64,000 bases of DNA, taken from contig DATMYV010000008.1 of NCBI GenBank assembly GCA_035560795.1, forward strand, positions 1 through 64,000, given 5' to 3'. The notes below the pieces were generated by a model, which did no database searches, had not been told where the DNA came from, and saw only the letters and a program-made list of their open reading frames with translations. This DNA comes from Longilinea sp035560795 (lineage in GTDB: Bacteria; Chloroflexota; Anaerolineae; Anaerolineales; Anaerolineaceae). Position numbers and translations under genes: made by a program. Below are positions 44,899 to 53,900 of the stretch, one piece after another. Every line of letters starts with the position of its first letter. The first letter of the stretch is position 1.

Positions 44899-45720
44899 CT
44901 AAAGCAGCACGATTGCAGCCGCCAACCCTGCGCACACGATCACCACCACCGTATCCGCCCAAGTCCAGTGGGTCGCCATCATCATGGTACGTTTACGCGT
45001 ACTGCCATAACCGCGTGCGTCCATCGCCAACGCCATACGTTCAGCCATGCCCAGGCTGGAAACGAATAACGGCACTAGCAACGGCAGGATGCGTGTTACG
45101 CGTTGAATGAGGTTGCCCGGCCGGTTGGACCAATCCACCCCGCGCGATGCCTGCGCCTTGACGATGCGCTCGGCGGTCAGCGCCATGAACGGGATAAAAC
45201 GCAGGGTAATCTGCGCCATCATGGTCAAATCCTGGGTCCGGATGCGCAGCCAGCGTAGCGGTTTAAGCAACGCATCGACGCCGTAAATCATCTCAGAGGT
45301 CGATGTCACCAGCGATAGCAGGCTGATGCCCAGGATCAGGACTCCAAAGCGCAACAGCAGCATCCCGGCCACGATGAAATCGGAGGCGTATATTTGCACC
45401 ACACCCCACCAAAACAACAGGGGCGGCAGGTTTTCATGAGTGTTGAAAATTACCTGCAGCAAGGCCAAAAAAATCAAGAACGGCAGCGGCGGGATCAGTC
45501 CGCGCAACAGGAAACTCCACGGTAGCCCCGAAAGCGTGATGGCGGTCATCACCGCCAACAGTGCCACGCCAAGACCGGCAGGATGCGGTGCGAAGGTTGC
45601 CGCTCCCAGCATCAGCAGGGCGGCCACCAGCCGGGCGCGTGGATCCATGCGGTGCAGCAGCGAAGTGCCGGGTATGTATTGCCCGATCGTGACGCGGTCG
45701 AGGAATTCAAATTCGCTCAC
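44899..45720 (-). CDS. ecfT: ECF transporter T component
   Basis: This 273-residue membrane protein has five or six hydrophobic helices. The EcfT signatures are GQYIPGTSLLHRMDPRAR (about residue 11), the Arg-rich coupling helices PLRWLRIRTQDLTMMAQITLRFIP and the A-R-G motifs AMDARGYG near 235 and 250. It would couple the S component to the fused ATPase. The start at 45720 is a GTG preceded by GGAGGCG and overlapping the ATPase stop by 4 bases (GTGA); a longer frame to 45855 is in the ATPase gene. Confidence 0.9.
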   Translation of the reverse strand: MSEFEFLDRVTIGQYIPGTSLLHRMDPRARLVAALLMLGAATFAPHPAGLGVALLAVMTAITLSGLPWSFLLRGLIPPLPFLIFLALLQVIFNTHENLPPLLFWWGVVQIYASDFIVAGMLLLRFGVLILGISLLSLVTSTSEMIYGVDALLKPLRWLRIRTQDLTMMAQITLRFIPFMALTAERIVKAQASRGVDWSNRPGNLIQRVTRILPLLVPLFVSSLGMAERMALAMDARGYGSTRKRTMMMATHWTWADTVVVIVCAGLAAAIVLL

Positions 45721-47468
45721 GCCGCCTCCTTCGCCGTCAGGCCGGCCATGGCTGCCACCAGCCCTTCGGTTGTGATGGCTTCGCGTGGAACCGGCCAACC
45801 GCGCGCCCGCAGGTGATCTGCCACCTGCACGGCGATCGGCGATTCCAGGCCCCAACCATGCAGAGCCTGTCCTTCGCTGAAAATTTCAGCTGCCGTACCA
45901 GTGCGCACATCACGCCCTTCGTGCAGCACCGTCACCCGCTCCGTCAGCCGCGCCAGATCGCCCATCTGGTGCGAAGAAAGCACCAGGGTCATTCCACTGC
46001 GTTGAAAATCCTGCAGGTGGCGCAACACCTCGCGCCGCGAGAGCGGGTCCAGGCCGGCAGTGGGTTCATCCAGCACCAGAACCTGGGGCTGCAGCGCCAG
46101 CACTGAAGCCAGCGCCACTTTGCGCCGCTCGCCCCCGCTGAGCGAATAAGTCAAACGGTCTTTGTACAATTCGAAATCCAGGCCGACCCATTGCATAGCC
46201 CACTGGACGCGCTCGCGCAGAGCCGGTTTCTCCAGCAGCGGCCGCGGCCCATAGGCAATCTCGTCGCCAATAAATTGTTCGACAAACTGGGCTTCTGGAT
46301 TTTGAAACACCAGTCCAACGATCTGCACCATTTGCTTGACGGTTACCTTGGGATCATTGAGCGAGTACCCGGCTACCTGGACGCTGCCTTTTTGCGGCCG
46401 CAACAGTCCATTGAAATGCTGCAATAAGGTCGATTTGCCTGAACCGGTCGCGCCGATCAGGCCGTGCACCGCACCATGCCCCGCGGATAGAGTCACATCC
46501 TCCAATGCGGTGTGCGCCAGCGGAGTATCGCGCATATAGACATGTTCCAGGTGACGCACATCGATGGCAACCTCGCGCTGCGGATGCGTTTCTGCGGCCG
46601 GCAACACGCGGGCCATTTCTGCTTCGCTCGGATCCTGGATGGCATTTGCCAACTCGTCGGGAGTCAATACTCCAGTTGGCAAACCCGGGAAAAAGCTTTG
46701 CAACCCTTCAGCCAGCGCCGTCAGCGGCGGCAATTCCAATCCCAGGGCAGCCAGACGCTGAGGATCGGAAAAGACGGTTTGCGGAGCATCATCCATGGCC
46801 ACCTGGCCGTGGCTTAGCACCACTACCCGGCGCGCCATCAGGGCTTCCTGCATGTAATGGGTGATATACAGGACGGTCATACCTTCACCGTTCAGACGCT
46901 GCATCATCTCCATCACGTTGCGCCGGCCGGCTGGATCGAGCTGGGCAGTCGTTTCATCAAACACGATACAGGTTGGCCGCATCGCCAGTACCCCGGCCAA
47001 CGCTACACGCTGCATTTGACCGGCAGAGAGCAAATGTGGAGGACGTTTGCGCTCTTCCCACATTTCCACCGCATGCAAAGCTTCATCCACCCTGCGGCGG
47101 ATTTCATCTGAAGGCAGCCCGGCATTTTCTGCACCGAAAGCGGTATCATCCTCAACGGTAGTTGACACTAGTTGATCTTCGGGAGATTGAAATACCATCC
47201 CAACCGATGAACGAAGAGCCGGCCAGTTCTTTGGTTCGCGCGTATCCATTCCCAGCACATGGACGCTCCCGCTGGTGGGCAGCAGCAGCGCATTCAGATG
47301 GCGCACCAGGGTTGTTTTTCCAGAGCCGTTTGCTCCAACCAGGGCAACCAGTTCGCCGGTATCGATACGCAGCGACAGGTTGCATAAAGCCGGTTCAGCG
47401 GCCTTCTCGCGGCCGCTGTGAAAAAAGGTCAAATTATCGATCTCAATCAACGGCAGGTGGCTTGTCAT
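45717..47468 (-). CDS. Fused double ATP-binding subunit of an ECF transporter (EcfA1-EcfA2)
   Basis: This 583-residue protein contains two complete ABC ATPase domains. Domain 1 (about 5-245) has GANGSGKTT, signature LSAGQMQRVALAGVL and Walker B CIVFDETTAQLD. Domain 2 (about 300-560) has GATGSGKST, signature LSGGERRKVALASVL and VLVLDEPTAGLD. In domain 1 the Walker B and D-loop read FDETTAQLD rather than DEPTAGLD. Most ECF systems have two separate proteins (CbiO/EcfA and EcfA'), so this is a fusion. It is encoded upstream of ecfT with a 4-base overlap. Confidence 0.93.
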   Translation of the reverse strand: MTSHLPLIEIDNLTFFHSGREKAAEPALCNLSLRIDTGELVALVGANGSGKTTLVRHLNALLLPTSGSVHVLGMDTREPKNWPALRSSVGMVFQSPEDQLVSTTVEDDTAFGAENAGLPSDEIRRRVDEALHAVEMWEERKRPPHLLSAGQMQRVALAGVLAMRPTCIVFDETTAQLDPAGRRNVMEMMQRLNGEGMTVLYITHYMQEALMARRVVVLSHGQVAMDDAPQTVFSDPQRLAALGLELPPLTALAEGLQSFFPGLPTGVLTPDELANAIQDPSEAEMARVLPAAETHPQREVAIDVRHLEHVYMRDTPLAHTALEDVTLSAGHGAVHGLIGATGSGKSTLLQHFNGLLRPQKGSVQVAGYSLNDPKVTVKQMVQIVGLVFQNPEAQFVEQFIGDEIAYGPRPLLEKPALRERVQWAMQWVGLDFELYKDRLTYSLSGGERRKVALASVLALQPQVLVLDEPTAGLDPLSRREVLRHLQDFQRSGMTLVLSSHQMGDLARLTERVTVLHEGRDVRTGTAAEIFSEGQALHGWGLESPIAVQVADHLRARGWPVPREAITTEGLVAAMAGLTAKEAA

Positions 47469-47526
47469 GAAAATGGGAACTTGTCCTCAAAGGGAATGTG
47501 CGGTGACATACCGCGCACTTATTTTA

Positions 47527-48366
47527 CTACGCCAGCGGCTGCAGATAAGCCGGTATAGTCTCTTGATTCACCCAGACGCGCACCGTTTCAGCAAATTTAT
47601 CTGGCGTGTAAAGGCACCAGTTATGTTCCTGCGCCAGCGAACTGCTTTCGCCCAGGTCGATCAGCCGCACGGTCGCCTGCGGCAGCGCCGCGCCCAGGTC
47701 GGCAGCGGATTGGCGCATGGCGGCGTATTCCTTGCAGCCAGCCAGCACCAGCACCGGTAACGTTGCTTTTTCAAGTCCTCGCGGCAGGCGAAACTTCTGG
47801 TTTTCGACCATCAGGTGGGTAAAACCATCCTCGCTCATCGCCTGAAAGTCGCGTTTAAACTGCGCGAAGTACACCTCCGGCACCCCGGCGGCATATTTCA
47901 TGTTAAGGCGAATCCACCAGTCAGTATTGCGAAACGGCGGCACGGAGAGGCGGAAGGACCAGCGGATCACGCCGGGCGTCATCATCCAGGCGCCTGGCAA
48001 GGGGCGCAGAAGCGCGCTGCTGATAATTGCAGAGGCTATCAAGTCTGGTGAATTCGCCAGCATGGCGACCGCCACCTGCGCGCCTTCTGAAAGCCCCACA
48101 ACATGGACTTTTGCGCCGGGTGCCTGGCTTCGGATTAACTCCGCCATGCGCGCGGCCGCATCCTGGATGCTGAACGGCCTAACCGCGGTGCTTTGCCCAT
48201 GTTCGGGCAGATCGGGCGCAAGGCAGCGAAATTCTACTAAGCGTTCGATGACTGGCTGCCAGGACCACGCACCTGCCCCACCGCCGTGAAGGAAAAGAAT
48301 CACCGGCGCATTTTGCGGTCCGTATGCATCCACGTGCAAGCCGTTCATTGTGATGCTTTCCACCAT
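47527..48366 (-). CDS. Alpha/beta-hydrolase
   Basis: This 279-residue alpha/beta-hydrolase has the oxyanion region FLHGGGAGAWSW (about 25-36), the nucleophile elbow VVGLSEGAQV (Ser in GLSEG, about residue 98) and a C-terminal His in AQEHNWCLYTPDKF (about 260). These fit the MhpC/lysophospholipase-like superfamily. Its substrate is not known. It is divergent from the pfaD-type gene, and the adjacent synthase lacks a thioesterase domain, so it might release the product. The start at 48366 (MVESIT) follows AGAGGC; a longer frame to 48441 is less likely. Confidence 0.82.
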   Translation of the reverse strand: MVESITMNGLHVDAYGPQNAPVILFLHGGGAGAWSWQPVIERLVEFRCLAPDLPEHGQSTAVRPFSIQDAAARMAELIRSQAPGAKVHVVGLSEGAQVAVAMLANSPDLIASAIISSALLRPLPGAWMMTPGVIRWSFRLSVPPFRNTDWWIRLNMKYAAGVPEVYFAQFKRDFQAMSEDGFTHLMVENQKFRLPRGLEKATLPVLVLAGCKEYAAMRQSAADLGAALPQATVRLIDLGESSSLAQEHNWCLYTPDKFAETVRVWVNQETIPAYLQPLA

Positions 48367-48514
48367 ATCTGCCTCTTTATTTCTTGAAATAATTCTTTTC
48401 TCCGTTGAGATTGTAACATAAGCGCCCACCAGCCGGCGCAACCATCCGGGAAAGCGCGGGTTATCATCTTAATATCGGTTTTCAAATCTTACTTTAGAGG
48501 ATCCGGGCAACCCC

Positions 48515-50143
48515 ATGACTTCTCAAACAATCTCACCCCACGGCCTGGCAACCGGTGTGCAAGGGCTGGGCTGGCAGGGACCGACAACCGCATTGGAATT
48601 TGAAGAGAAAGGCATGCAACAGTGCCTGCTGGCGTTGGAAAGCCCGTTGTGGGCGGTGTCGGCGAACAACCGCACCGCGTTGACCACCTCCGGCAGTCTA
48701 TCCGCCGCCCCTGGCGACCCAGCGCTGCTGGCGTTCGCGCCGGCTGTGCCGCTGGAAGCGCTGGGCGATCCGGCCTTCAGTGCCACCTACGGCACGCGCT
48801 ACGCCCTCTATGCTGGCGCCATGGCCAACGGCATCGCTTCGGTGGAGTTGGTAGTTGCGCTGGGCAAAGCCGGTTTTTTTGGCAGCTTTGGCGCCGCCGG
48901 GCTGGCCCCTGAGCGCATTGAAGCCGCCATTCAACATGTTCAGGCTGCCCTACCGGATAGCCCTTACGCTTTTAACCTGATCAACAATCCCTTCGAGTCA
49001 GCCATGGAGCAGTGCGCTGCGGATTTGTACGTACGCTATCACGTGCCAGTAGTCGAGGCATCAGCGTACCTTGACATTACGCCTGGCCTGGTACATTACC
49101 GCGCTGCGGGTCTCTCGCAAAACCCGGACGGCAGCATTAAGATTGGCCACCACATCCTGGCAAAGCTCTCACGCAAAGAAGTGGCCAGGCGATTCCTCGC
49201 CCCTGCCCCGCAGGAACTTCTCGCCAGGCTGGTGTCCGATGGAAAAATCAGCGCTGAACAGGCCGAACTGGCCCGCCAGGTGCCAATGGCTGATGATATT
49301 ACCGTCGAGGCCGATTCCGGCGGGCACACCGACAACCGGCCGTTGGTCGGATTGCTGCCCACCATGATCGCCCTGCGCGACGAGTTGCAGGCGAAATTTC
49401 AGTATACCGTCCCGGTGCGCATCGGCGCCGCTGGCGGCATCAGTACGCCGCAGGCTGCGCTGGCAGCCTTCATGATGGGCGCGGCTTATGTGGTGACCGG
49501 TTCGGTCAACCAGGCCTGTGTCGAAGCCGGCGCATCCGATCACACTAAGGCGCTGCTGGCCCAGGCTGAAATGCCGGACGTCACCATGGCACCTGCCGCT
49601 GACATGTTCGAAATGGGCGTCAAGGTTCAGGTTCTAAAACGTGGTACCTTGTTTGCGATGCGTGCTTCGAAGCTGTATGAGTTATATACCCATTACGCCA
49701 CCTGGGAAGAAATCCCGGCAGAGGAACGCAACAAATTGGAAAACAACGTTTTCAAGCGTACCTTCGCTGAGATCTGGGGTGATACGGTCAAATTTTTCAA
49801 TGAACGGGATTCGCGCATGATTGAACGTGCCGAAAAGGACGCCCATCAAAAAATGGCGCTGGTTTTCCGCTGGTATTTGGGTTTATCTTCACGCTGGTCA
49901 AACCGCGGAGAACCTGGACGCGAGATGGATTACCAGATTTGGTGCGGTCCCTCCATGGGCAGCTTCAATGATTGGACGCGGGGCGGCTATCTGAGCGAGC
50001 CTGCCAACCGGCATGTGGCCGACGTTGCGCTGCAAATCCTGACCGGCGCTGCTTACCTGGCACGCCTGCGTTCATTAGGCCTGCAAGGGGTTCATTTACC
50101 AGCTGCACTCGACCAGTACCGTCCAGAGCAGCCATTAATTTAG
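48515..50143 (+). CDS. PfaD-family enoyl reductase (nitropropane dioxygenase-like)
   Basis: This 542-residue protein matches PfaD, the stand-alone FMN-dependent enoyl reductase of PUFA synthases and related trans-acting polyketide ERs. A flavin-binding TIM barrel spans about 85-400 (MANGIASVELVVALGKAGFFGSFG, ALPDSPYAFNLINNPFES and VPVRIGAAGGISTPQAALAAF, given in part). Next comes MGAAYVVTGSVNQACVEAG. The C-terminal part (PADMFEMGVKVQVLKRGTLFAMRA...WGDTVKFFNERD) is typical of the family. It would act in trans on acyl-ACP of the synthase. AGAGGA lies 13 bases before the ATG. Convergent with the PPTase gene. Confidence 0.9.
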   Translation: MTSQTISPHGLATGVQGLGWQGPTTALEFEEKGMQQCLLALESPLWAVSANNRTALTTSGSLSAAPGDPALLAFAPAVPLEALGDPAFSATYGTRYALYAGAMANGIASVELVVALGKAGFFGSFGAAGLAPERIEAAIQHVQAALPDSPYAFNLINNPFESAMEQCAADLYVRYHVPVVEASAYLDITPGLVHYRAAGLSQNPDGSIKIGHHILAKLSRKEVARRFLAPAPQELLARLVSDGKISAEQAELARQVPMADDITVEADSGGHTDNRPLVGLLPTMIALRDELQAKFQYTVPVRIGAAGGISTPQAALAAFMMGAAYVVTGSVNQACVEAGASDHTKALLAQAEMPDVTMAPAADMFEMGVKVQVLKRGTLFAMRASKLYELYTHYATWEEIPAEERNKLENNVFKRTFAEIWGDTVKFFNERDSRMIERAEKDAHQKMALVFRWYLGLSSRWSNRGEPGREMDYQIWCGPSMGSFNDWTRGGYLSEPANRHVADVALQILTGAAYLARLRSLGLQGVHLPAALDQYRPEQPLI

Positions 50144-50167
50144 CAACGGCCGCTGTTTGCAAACCCT

Positions 50168-50878
50168 TTACAGGATTACTTCATGGATCTGTAAAGAATC
50201 CAATTGCATCTCCCCTGTGCACACGGCTAGGGTGAGCACGGTTTCGGCTGCTGTCTGCCAACCAGCCCACCACCGGAATTCTTCTTGAACCCGGCTGTGG
50301 ACCTCAAGAGCGTACCATTTGGCCAGGGTTTCATTATTGCCTATGCGCATAACTTCAACGGAACGCGTATCCAGGCGCAAGCCTGTCCCCATGGCTTTGA
50401 GCATGGCTTCTTTGGCACTCCAGATCAACACTGCGTCCCCTTCGCGTTGCCGGCCAGCCGCCAAAATTTGTTCGGCATCCGTCAAATAATCCTGGATGAA
50501 GGCATTCGTCCGTGGCTCGATGATTTCGAGGTCGATGCCCAGTCCAATATGGGCGTTTGACGACCAGGCACAGACAGCCTGACCGCCCCGGTGGCTGATG
50601 GAAAGACAGCCTGGCAGGCGCCTACCGGATAAACTCGCATACGGCCTGCCGTCCCCTTCATTGGCAACCGTCCATTCCGCAAAGTGCAAACCGGACAGCT
50701 GCTCAACTGAAGTGTGAAGCAGCTGTTTCGCCGTCCATCGCCCCAGCAGCCAATCCGCCCTTCTTTGTGGAAATCGCAATTTTGAATATTTTTCCACTTC
50801 CCCAGGCGACAGGAATTCCCCGGCTGGCGGCACAGTCGAATTGGAACGCGCCCATTGGATGTCGATAAGATTCTGCAT
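50168..50878 (-). CDS. 4'-phosphopantetheinyl transferase, Sfp type
   Basis: This 236-residue PPTase of the Sfp group has the metal-binding motifs GLGIDLEIIEPR (about 115) and WSAKEAMLKAMG (about 160), plus the N-terminal RRADWLLGRWTAKQLL. It transfers the phosphopantetheine arm from CoA to carrier-protein serines and is presumably dedicated to the neighbouring synthase. The start at 50878 has a weak ribosome site; a TTG at 50890 is possible. It follows the synthase gene on the same strand, after a perfect hairpin. Confidence 0.9.
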   Translation of the reverse strand: MQNLIDIQWARSNSTVPPAGEFLSPGEVEKYSKLRFPQRRADWLLGRWTAKQLLHTSVEQLSGLHFAEWTVANEGDGRPYASLSGRRLPGCLSISHRGGQAVCAWSSNAHIGLGIDLEIIEPRTNAFIQDYLTDAEQILAAGRQREGDAVLIWSAKEAMLKAMGTGLRLDTRSVEVMRIGNNETLAKWYALEVHSRVQEEFRWWAGWQTAAETVLTLAVCTGEMQLDSLQIHEVIL

Positions 50879-50888
50879 ATACCCGCTC

Positions 50889-50927
50889 AAATGGGCGCAA
50901 TGGAAGAACGTTCCATTGCGCCCATTT
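50889..50927. terminator. Perfect 17-bp hairpin between the synthase and PPTase genes
   Basis: Arms of 17 bases (50889-50905 and 50911-50927, core GGGCGCAATGG) flank a 5-base loop (GAACG). It lies 13 bases past the synthase stop codon and 10 bases before the PPTase ATG. T-runs next to it are short (ATTTTA on +, TTTGAG on -), so it may attenuate rather than fully terminate, or protect the synthase mRNA 3' end. Confidence 0.6.
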
Positions 50928-50940
50928 TATGAAGCGTCCG

Positions 50941-53900
50941 CTACTTCCCCTGCACCAACGTCTTGAAGGGTTGAATCAAACCATCCTCCACGCTGTACGG
51001 CAGCGGACTGGTGCGGTAATTATCAACCTCCAGGTAGACGCGTCCTTTGGCATCCACCACGCGCGCATCAAAGATCAGACTGCCGTCCGGTAACCGGGAT
51101 GGCGAAACCTCGGCAAAGATTGCCGCGCCGTTGGTCTTATTTTTGTGAAGGCGCAGCTGGCCGATCGAACTGGGCAAGCCCAGCGTACCGGTCAACCCAG
51201 CTTCCCATACCCCGGCCGTTTGCAGGCATAACTCCAGCAGGATCGGCGTGCTGAACAGGGTTTGCCCGCCGGATGTGATTGCCGGAAGGTCGTGCTGCAA
51301 CCTGCCCAGAACAACCTCACCCGAACGTTGCACGCCTGCCAGCACCTGAAAAGACGGGCCGTGGAAGTAAAGTTTGTAGATTTCTGCCGCCTGCACGGTA
51401 TAGGCACCGTTCCACTTTGGCGCTGCTACGATCAAGTCATGATGGTCAACCTGAGGCTGTAAGAGAACCCGGCCGGAGAAATGGCGCATGTGCTCGACAG
51501 TTTTGTTGTGCAGCAGCATGTCCGATTCAAGCACCACCTCGGCCACCAGCCCCTCCGCCGTCCGCAGGACGCGTGCCTTCCAGGCCGAACGGCGCGGCTG
51601 ATTACGATAGAACTTGAATGGTGCCAGGAATTTGATATCATCCAGGCGCGCCACCTCAAACCCGGCTTTGGCGGATCCCAGCACCGAGGCGATGTGTTTG
51701 GCCGCGACTGTGAAACCTTCGATGCCCATCACGCCAGGCAGCACCGGGATGCCGTTGAGGGCATGATCCTTTAAGAATGGCTCAGTATTTGGATCAAGGT
51801 CGGCCTCCAGCAGGATGCCTTCGTTCAAACTCATGCCGGTAACCCGGCTGAGCATGGTATGAATTGGTTTACCGGCCCGCAGCGCATCGTTGGCACGCTC
51901 CAGGTCCAGCCCGCCATCTGCATTGGATGCACTCTCCAATTGACCCAGTGCACCAGCCAGGATGACCTCGCAATCTCTGCCAGTCAGCAGTTCGGCACGC
52001 ACCAGCGGTGCAGCTTGCAGCGGATTCAGCATTTCGATCCCGGCCATCTGCATCAACCGTAGTATGTATCCGCGCGATGCCATGCCTACCTCGGCCCACG
52101 CCCCCCAATCCAATGCAACAACCCGAATTTCAGGGTGCTCTGACTGGATGGCTGCTGCCAGCCGCGCGGCGAGATCATTGGCGGCGCTGTAATCGGTTTG
52201 CCCGCTGTTGCCAAAACGACCCGAGATCGAGGTGAAGACCGCCATAAACCGGGGCAGCGCTTTGTGTTTTTCCAGCGTTTTCCACAGGTGGAAGAAACCG
52301 CCAGCTTTTACAGCCACCACCTGGCGGAATTCTTCATCCGGTTTGCTCTCCAACTTACGGCTGTGGTCCAACCCGGCGGCATGGATCAACCCGTCAACCC
52401 AACCTTCCACCGCCAGTACCTGCTGAACGGCGTACTCAACAGCCTGCGGAGTGGTAACATCGCAGGCGATGTAAACTGCTTTACCACCCAGTTTTTCGAC
52501 ATGAGCCATCGTTTCCAGAGTCGCAGCGGCGCGTTCCAATGCAGCGAGCTTTGCATCCACCCGCGATGGCGTGGCACGCTCACCCGAGTCGGTCAAACGG
52601 CGGGTAATCTCGTGCTTGAGCGCTTCGCGGTCGCTGCGCAGCAGTGCCAGATCTGGATCATCTGCGGATGCCAGCGCAGAGCGGCCAAGGAGGTAGAAAT
52701 GTCCGCGGGTTGCCCTGGCCAGATCCTGCACAACTGGAGCAACAATGCCGCCGCTGCCGCCTGAAATGACAAAGACCGCACCCTCCGGCAATTGTGCTTC
52801 CGATTCCATGAGCGGTTTCTCCGCAAGAGAAATGCCGTAGCGCAAACCGCCTTCCAAACCAATTTCGACCGTCCCGGGGTCGAGCAGCGTTTCATCGATC
52901 AGGCAACCTGCCACTTTGCTTGCGCTGGCGTCTTGTTCAAAATCCACCACTTTTACAAGCATTTTCTCGCGTTCGCGCGCAATTGCTTTTGCCAGTCCGC
53001 GCAGACCGCCGCTGACCGCCGCCGTCGAACCCTGTGGACCATATCCGTGCAAACCGCCCAAGCGCGTGGCACACACCAGGAAGGCGTTATCCGGCAGGCT
53101 GCGCAATAGAGCTGCGAGCATGAAAAGGCGCTCCTCCAGCAGCCGGTCCCAATTCTTCGCCGTCATTTCAGCCAAAGAAGGCTCGGAGTCCAATCCCGGC
53201 AAGAAATAGACACCGGTAAACGGTCCTTCCTCTTTCAGAAGGCTAAACATGCTGTTCTTTTCCTCGGTTGAAACAACGGATACTTTCGTTACCTTCACTT
53301 TCCGCACTCGCAGCTTCCGATCGAGCACATCCGCCACGCCATTTTGATCTGTCACGATCAACACACGGCTGTTTTCATCCAACTCAACGCCAGTCGGCAG
53401 GCACAAAGCCAGGGTAGGACGAAGCACTGGCACCGGGATGCGGCGATGGATGGTGGAAATGGGAGTTGATGAGGTCTGTGTTACTGAGGAAAATCCATTT
53501 CCGGCCTCAGAACGCATTGACACAGAACTCAGAACTTCTTCATCCTCAGAATTCATCGACTCAGAACCCTGAATTCCCTCCCTTACAAACGCCATTACCT
53601 TCGCGAGCGTGTTGTAATCGGACAGGCGTAAATCTTCGCGGCGTTCGATGCCGAAATGCTCGCGCACCGCGGCGAACAGTTCGGCCTGCTTAACCGTATC
53701 GATGCCCAGGTCAGCCTCAAGGTCCAGGTCCAATTCCAGCATTTCGGGCGGGTAGCCAGTTTTTTCGGAAACAATCGCGAGCAGGTACTGTTGGATTTCA
53801 ACGTCGGAAAGCGTGTTCTGAGTTGATGAGGTCTGAGTCGATGGGGAAGATCGAACTTCTTCCTCAGAACTCATTGGCACAAGACTCAGGACTTCCGCTT

